DNA of 64,000 nt from Sporodiniella umbellata (taxonomy: Eukaryota; Mucoromycota; Mucoromycetes; Mucorales; Rhizopodaceae): NCBI GenBank assembly GCA_025677835.1, contig JAIXMR010000009.1:124001-188000 (forward strand). The letters run 5' to 3'. Each line of letters opens with the position of its first letter. Position 1 is the first letter of the stretch. Shown one piece after another: positions 58,452-64,000 of this stretch. The position numbers and the translations under genes are program-made. The notes under the pieces were generated by a model, which was given only the letters and a program-made list of their open reading frames with translations, did not search any database and was not told the origin of the DNA.

Positions 58452-60535
58452 ATGTGTGGAATCTTATTTTCATTGTCGAATGGCAGATCTGGAATCGATC
58501 CGAGTAATTGGGAGAGTTTAAAAGCTTGGAACACGAAAAGAGGTTACATACGTTAAGACTATTAGTCTTTGTTGTCTTATACCTTTTGATCAGGTCCAGA
58601 TTCACAGATGTTAAAACAACTTCAAATTCAAAACCACACAATGCAGTTTTTTTCAACAGTACTGCATTTAAGAGGGCCGGCTGTCGTACCACAACCTTTT
58701 GAAGATTCTGGAAACATTCTTTGCTGGAATGGTGAAGCCTTTGGCGGTATTCAAGTAAAAACAAAAGGTAGTTACATTGCTTATTCTTAATAAGCTTTTT
58801 AGGTACCATATAACCAAAACGATACAGAAGTTGTTATGAGCCAGTTGAAAAACTCAAAAAATGAAGAAGAGATCCTTTCTGTGTTTTCACGGATTGAAGG
58901 ACCTTTTGCATTTGTATATTGGGAGGCATCTTCTCAGAAGCTCTGGTTTGGTCGGGACTGCCTTGGACGCAGATCGCTATTAATTCATCATAAGAATGGA
59001 ATGCTTCAACTTAGTTCTGTTGGATTAAAAGATGAAGAATGGAAAGAAGTTGAAGCTAAAGGGATATATTGTATTGATTTATCGACTCCAGTAACTCAAG
59101 AAAATCGATACCACCTGACTTTATTCAATTGGTCATACACCACCAACCCAGTAAGAAAGCTATGAGCGTAAAATTCAAAACACTTACATATATTCCGCTT
59201 TAGATACTCCCTTTCCCTAAAATAAACCCAACAGTCCCCAACTCTTTGATAGACATAGAGGATTCTAAATGTGAGCCAACAATGGATCAACAGCTTCAAT
59301 CAACAGTTAGCGACTTTATATCAGTTCTGAGTCAGTCTGTGAAAAGCCGTGTAGCAGATATTCCCCATTTAAAGTAACCAAATTTGCAGGAAAACAAGAA
59401 CTTTTAACAATTCAATTAGCTATGAAAGAGAAACGAGAGTTGCCATTCTTTTCTCGGGCGGTATTGACTGCACAGTTTTGGCAGTATTGGCAGATCAGCA
59501 TCTGCCTAAGTCTGAGCCAATTGACTTGCTCAATGTCGCCTTTGAAAATCCTCGCTCAGAAAACGCCAAGAAGCAGCCCAAAAAAAGCAAAAATAAGAAC
59601 AAAGACATTTTGTTGGAACCTTCTTTACCTTTTACGCCTGCCTATGATACACCTGATCGAGTGACTGGAAGAGCGAGTCTAACTGAACTAAAAAAAATAT
59701 CGCCAGAAAGAACTTGGAATTTTGTAGAAATCAATGTCCCTTACAATGAAGCGGTGGAGTACCGCCAACATATTATAGAGTTGATGTTTCCTTTGGATAC
59801 AATAATGGATTTAGTAAACTTGAAGCCCAACAGATCTTTTTAAAAACAGAAAATTGATTTATTAATAGAGCATTGCCATGGCTTTTTGGTTTGCTTCAAG
59901 AGGCAAAGGTAGGCTTTCCCCTTTAATCGTATGGAATTTTCTGTATATTTAGTTGTTACTAGGCACCATCAAAATAGATAAAGAGGAAAAGGTCAATTGT
60001 GTTTTACTCTTTTTTTTTTTTTTACTGACCCTTATACGTGCAGCTCTACCATAGCTCTGCAAGAGTACTCATATCAGGATTAGGCGCCGATGAACAATTG
60101 GGAGGTTATTCAAGACACCGTGAAGCCTTTCGTCATGGAAGTTGGGAAAGACTGATTACAGAGGTAAAACTCGAGGGAAACTAAGCATTTTTTTTTACTT
60201 ATGTGCTTTCATAGACGCAATTAGATGTTGATAGAATATCTACAAGGAACTTAGGAAGGGACGACCGTATTATGTCTGACCATGGAAAGGAGGTCCGTTT
60301 TCCATTTTTGTGTACTGATGTAGTAAATTGGCTCTGTCAGCAGCCTATTCATACCAAAATGGATATGAGATACGAAAGAGGAATTGGGGAAAAGCTTTTA
60401 TTAAGACATGCCGCTCGTAAAATGGGGCTAGAACTGACTAGCAAAAATTGGAAAAGAGCGATTCAATTCGGTGCAAAAACAGCTAAGATGACAGGAGAGA
60501 ATAGAGGAGAAAAAGGTCAACATAAGTTGTCTTAA
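58452..60535 (+). CDS. ASNSD1: Asparagine synthetase domain-containing protein ASNSD1
   Basis: Homologue of ASNSD1 (yeast YML096W), an asparagine-synthetase-like protein of unclear function. The N-terminal Ntn glutaminase domain begins MCGILFSLSNGRSG with Cys2 as nucleophile, then FSRIEGPFAFVYWEASSQKL and FGRDCLGRRSLLIH. The synthetase-like domain has the ATP-binding loop AILFSGGIDCTVLAVLADQH, an ASNSD1-specific block (GRASLTELKKISPERTWNFV, MFPLDTIMDL) and ALWFASRGKG. It ends with VLISGLGADEQLGGYSRHRE, STRNLGRDDRIMSDHGKEVR and RYERGIGEKLLLRHAARKMG. Several introns (for example near 58502-58590, 58768-58800, 59163, 59370-59430, 59822-59875, 59908-60045, 60165-60215) are needed; not all junctions were fixed. 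Stop at 60535, 16 nt from the stop of the convergent Nudix gene. Confidence 0.9.
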
Positions 60536-60551
60536 ATAAGAAAAAATTGCT

Positions 60552-61126
60552 CTATAAAAAGCCTTGTATTGCTTGTTTGTAATCTCTATCAACAAAATTC
60601 CATAACTCTTCTTTTGTAAGCCAAGCGAAGTCTACAATTTCTTTCTGGTCAGGATGACATTGTCCTGAAACCCATTCCGCTCTAAAGAATGAAACCTGAT
60701 TTGCCTTTAACTTTGCTGCCACAAAAACTTTTTTTTTCTAAAACAAAAATGCATTTAAGATCTTACTCGAGCACCCGTTGACATTCGTTTTTGACTTTCA
60801 AAGAAAGATTCTGGAAATCGGTACTGATAAATTCCTATAGGCTTACAGGTATCTAACAGTCGTACTGACAATTCTGATCCACACTCCTCTTTGAGCTCAC
60901 GCAAAGCTCCCTCTGAAGCTGTTTCATTTTCCTCTTGACCTCCCTGTGGAAACTGCCAAGCATGGTGTCTTCTAGGTTTTTTCACAACTAAATATAATAC
61001 TTCATCTGGCTTTCGATTTATGCTATGCAAAGGGTTTTTGTTTTGAGATGAAACTCCTATGGGAGTTACTGGCAAACGCCGCAATACAATGCCGGAAACT
61101 GCTCGATAAATGTCAACGCTTGACAT
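60552..61126 (-). CDS. MRPL46: Nudix-domain protein, probably mitoribosomal mL46
   Basis: Two exons: 61126-60770 region and, after an intron with donor CGA|GTAAGATC and acceptor TTTTAG, 60736-60552. Product about 180 residues. The Nudix fold is visible: IYRAVSGIVLRRLPVTPIG, EVLYLVVKKPRRHHAWQFPQ, then the Nudix box GGQEENETASEGALRELKEE followed by CGS. The C-terminal KKVFVAAKLKANQV and EIVDFAWLTKEELWNFVD are typical of mitochondrial large-subunit protein mL46 (yeast Mrpl17). Unlike most mL46 proteins, the catalytic REx2EE residues look present. It is short at the N-terminus with no obvious presequence. It could be a separate active Nudix hydrolase instead; I favour mL46 from the C-terminal motif. 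Confidence 0.65.
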
Positions 61127-61230
61127 TATAGTTACCGACTGTTCTCTTTATAGTAGGAAAAAAGTTTATTATTGTTACTATTTATTTATTTATTTCCACT
61201 TTTTATCATAGTGGCTTTTCCTTCGACCTC

Positions 61231-63108
61231 ATGTCACAAAGCAATTTTCATGATAAACAAGATCTAGATCCCCAGGATCTTTTTTCGCAGTTTGCGCCAA
61301 AGCTTTTCTTCAATAACCCCATTTTAGCAAATAGCAATTGGCACATTCTTGCCGAACAGTCAGTGCCTGTAAAAGTTGATTCTTTTTGGCAAACAATAGT
61401 AAAATCCTCAAGCTTAAAACAAATTTTTGTCAGGATAATTTATACTGGTATTCTTTAAAAAGGAACGCTGGACGGCAGAACCTGAGTTGGTAATACCGCC
61501 TATCGAAAAAGCAGAGATTATCTCTATTACCGAAACCGAAGGGAAAAAAGTTGTACTTAGGGAACTTGTTCCAAAACGCAAATCTAAAGATGCCAACTTG
61601 AGAGAAGAAATTTCTTATATTGACACAGGTACAAGGTCTTTTTTAGCGTTTTTATTAAAAACAACAAATCATCTACGTAGATCAAGAAGCTAGAGTCGAA
61701 TATAGGCACCTTACTGAAATGTCGCTACTACCTTTTTTTTATCCTAAGGTATATTGAAGTATGGTATTTAAAATAAAGATACTAAACTTTTGAAAAAGAT
61801 GAAATCGTATAGCTTGGTGTATCACAAAACAAATGAAGAAAAGTAAAGAGAACCGAGAATATATAAGTTTAGGTGGTTTTGTTGACTTTTGTATATTTTG
61901 TTTTAGTGGGATGTTGAGACTGGAAGCTATTCTTTATGACACAGCAAAACCTGGAATATCTTCTAAACAAGAATACGCCTTGAATAGCATTTTACACAAA
62001 CTGTTCAAATGGTGCATACAATCCAGATTAGGCTACAAAAAAAGAGCAAAGCATGACACTTTGGTACCAAAAGAAACATACCTATCAATGTATTCGTATC
62101 TCAAATCCAAATACGGGCCTTATTTAGTCGAGTAGGTCATTTAGTTGACAAAAAAAGAAAGAAGGATAATAAGGTTTTGTGTTTACTGAGTCCTTGTGAA
62201 TTTTAATATAGAAACTGGATTGAAAAAACAGACCCCAGAAAGTTCGTTTTTGAAGACATAGCAATAGCCAGTTACTTAATTTGTATATGGAAGAAAGAAG
62301 AGGCGAGGCTAAAAAGGTAAAAACAGTTTAAGATGTAAAGTACTAAAATGTATAGAAAACCTAAGTTTGTAGACCTCGGATGTGGAAATGGCCTATTGAC
62401 ATTTTTATTGGTAAGCGAAGGATATGATGGCTACGGAGTTGACATTGCAGAACGAAAAATATGGACAATGTTATGCAAAGATCGAAAGGACATACTAAGG
62501 GGTAAAAGAATAGAGCAAAAAAACAGTGAAAGTGTTTTGAATAATCTTAACACGCGTTCTGTAGTTGAAGTGCTACACCCATCTGCAGTATCTTACCTAG
62601 ATTGCGATTGGCTGATAGGTAACCATGCTGATGAATTAGTCCCTTGGTAAGTTGTTTAACTACATTAATAAATACCGTACTTATATATAAGATAGGATTC
62701 CAATTATTGCAAATAAGTCAGGAGAACATTGCAAGTAAATCAAAAACACAAAAATAGGAGGCATTTTTTGCTTACATGAAATCTAGCTTTATGGTCATTC
62801 CATGTTGCTTCTATGGTTTAGACGGCACAAAAGCGTTAAGTTTGAACACTAGCGAAGGAGAAGGGAAATATAGAGCATACACAAATTATATCAAAAGTAT
62901 TGCTGAAAAAAGTGGTTTTATATGCGAGGAAGATTACCTCAGAATACCAAGTACAAAAAATATAGCAATAATAGGTAGAAGCAGGTCAAATCAAGTCGAC
63001 GAAAATTTTCTTGCCGAATCAAAGCGAAAAGTGTTTGTACCTCGCAAGACGGACCGAGAAAAAGAAGAGGAGAGAAGGGAGTCAAAAAGAATAAAATCCT
63101 TAGAATAG
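61231..63108 (+). CDS. TRM44: tRNA (uracil-44 2'-O) methyltransferase Trm44
   Basis: AdoMet-dependent enzyme that 2'-O-methylates U44 in tRNA-Ser. Exons carry MSQSNFHDKQDLDPQDLFSQ from the ATG at 61231, ERWTAEPELVIPPIEKAEII, VEYRHLTEMSLLPFFYPK, MLRLEAILYDTAKPGISSKQ, YLKSKYGPYLVENWIEKTDP, the SAM-binding motif KFVDLGCGNGLLTFLLVSEG with YGVDIAERKIW, YLDCDWLIGNHADELVPWIP and FMVIPCCFYGLDGTKALSLN. The C-terminus is Lys/Arg/Glu-rich. The FVDLGCGNGLL and PCCF(Y) blocks are specific to Trm44. Introns start near 61399, 61630, 61749, 62132 and 62647, among others. Complete, about 480 residues. Together with PCC1 it is the second tRNA-modification gene in the window. Confidence 0.9.
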
Positions 63109-63250
63109 TATAAATATGAAAAGGGAACATATTGGTTTTCTTACTTAATGATCTGCCTTTTAGATCTATTAATATAAGTGTTTGCGTATATGTTTTTTTC
63201 TTTTCTTTTCTTTCTCTCTCAAGAAACAAAAAGGGATTTTGGACTGAAAT

Positions 63251-64000
63251 ATGAAATTAGTATCTAATTTAACATTCGCTTTGTTGTTTGTGTGCTCAGT
63301 CAACTTAGCACAATCACAACTGCTGAACAACATATCACACGTTGTAGATAGTTTGACTGGTGATAAAGCTTCTTCAGCTAATAATAATCAGCCAGCTCCT
63401 ACTACTCCCTCGCCGCCTTCTCAAACATTACCTCCTCAAACGACCCCCCTTTCTACGCCTCCTACTTCGACTGCAGTAGAACAGCCAAAAATTACTACCA
63501 CTACAGCACCAGCTCCAACAGAAACAACATCAGCTATTACGGCACCAGCTCCAAAAACCAAAAACGATCCCTCTACTAACGACCACACAACTGTACAAGC
63601 AACAAAACCTTCAGAAGATGTACGTACAGATCCTCAAAAAACTCCAGAAAAAAAACCTGAAAGACAATCTCCGACCAACAATACCCCGGATAATCGTTCT
63701 ACGCAAACGCCATCCACAAAAGTTTCTGACGAAAAGAAACCATCTTCTAAGACTCCAATAGATTCTGCTGACAGTGAAGACGAAGAAAAAAGCTCGTCTA
63801 AACCCATTACTCCCACAATCAAATCAGTACCTGAAAATAGCAGCTCTTCAACTGCAAACAATAATGGTAACAAAACAGGAGTTATTGTCGGTGCTGTGAT
63901 TGGAAGCTTAAGTAAGTTACATCCATCACAAATACAACGGCCAAATCTAATCTTTACTTTCATTTGAACTGCTTTAAATACTTTAAAAAAAAAGTTGGTT
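63251..64000 (+). CDS. Mucin-like Thr/Pro/Ser-rich surface protein, truncated by window
   Basis: The first exon (63251-63911) of a cell-surface protein. MKLVSNLTFALLFVCSVNLA is a signal peptide with likely cleavage after AQS. A 190-residue Thr/Pro/Ser-rich stretch follows (PSPPSQTLPPQTTPLSTPPT), expected to be heavily O-mannosylated, becoming acidic (DSADSEDEEKSSSK). It ends in NKTGVIVGAVIGSL, which looks like the first half of a membrane helix of the Wsc/Mid2/mucin type. A donor GTAAGT at 63912 interrupts the helix. A possible acceptor lies at the very end of the window after a run of A. A wall-stress sensor or adhesin role is inference. The rest lies beyond the window. Confidence 0.7.

Overview
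The window is eukaryotic nuclear DNA from an AT-rich, intron-rich fungus. The best guess is an early-diverging (Mucoromycota, probably mucoralean) species. Three things support this: dense short GT-AG introns of about 30-95 nt with CTAAC/CTAAT-type branch sites; a fungal Zn2Cys6 regulator next to spliceosome factors that budding yeast has lost (SMU1, DHX35); and a decayed Tc1/mariner-type transposase of a kind common in Rhizopus-like genomes. The placement is inference, because no rRNA or other marker gene is present. There is no operon structure, CRISPR array, plasmid origin or phage. I recognised no tRNA gene by eye.

Layout: 0-2.7 kb, an unrecognised KH-like protein (-). 2.7-6.0 kb, gene-poor AT-rich DNA. 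6.0-9.7 kb, APP1-type phosphatidate phosphatase (+), NatC catalytic subunit NAA30 (-) and CtIP/Ctp1/Sae2 (+). 9.8-12.2 kb, Zn2Cys6 regulator (+). 13.1-16.1 kb, TFIIIC WD40 subunit Tfc6 (+), a mitochondrial-type LYR protein (-) and the KEOPS subunit Pcc1 (+), the last two overlapping at their start codons. 17.2-24.1 kb, RhoGAP (+), ORC2 (-), SMU1 (+) and an MFSD6-like transporter (-). 24.1-26.5 kb, gene-poor with a transposase relic. 26.5-35.0 kb, the largest TFIIIC subunit Tfc3 (+) and an intronless DUF2828 von Willebrand-like protein (-). 35.5-36.0 kb, a small two-exon membrane protein (+). 37.0-41.5 kb, a Drs2-class P4-ATPase flippase (+). 43.9-46.4 kb, a GLI/Zap1-type zinc-finger regulator (+). 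48.5-49.6 kb, glucosamine-6-phosphate deaminase (+). 49.8-57.5 kb, the polyadenylation factor PFS2 (+), the DHX35 helicase (-) and a HECT ubiquitin ligase (-). 58.1-63.1 kb, a 62-residue micro-gene (-), ASNSD1 (+), an mL46-like Nudix protein (-) and the tRNA Um44 methyltransferase TRM44 (+). 63.3-64.0 kb, the start of a mucin-like surface protein (+), cut by the window edge.

Most genes are housekeeping genes and do not form a pathway cluster. Some themes recur: RNA polymerase III transcription (two TFIIIC subunits), tRNA modification (PCC1, TRM44), mRNA splicing and 3'-end formation (SMU1, DHX35, PFS2) and genome maintenance (ORC2, CtIP). Coding space is organised in very tight tail-to-tail pairs (16-83 nt between stop codons) separated by 1-3 kb gene-poor gaps. 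Three small genes (PCC1, the 106-residue membrane protein and the 62-residue protein) are only visible when short exons are joined by hand.

I did not find a convincing new multi-gene system. The items most worth a second look are the overlapping PCC1/LYR starts, two GC-AG introns, the DGEV actuator motif in the flippase, the intronless DUF2828 gene, the unknown KH-like protein and the two hand-found small genes.
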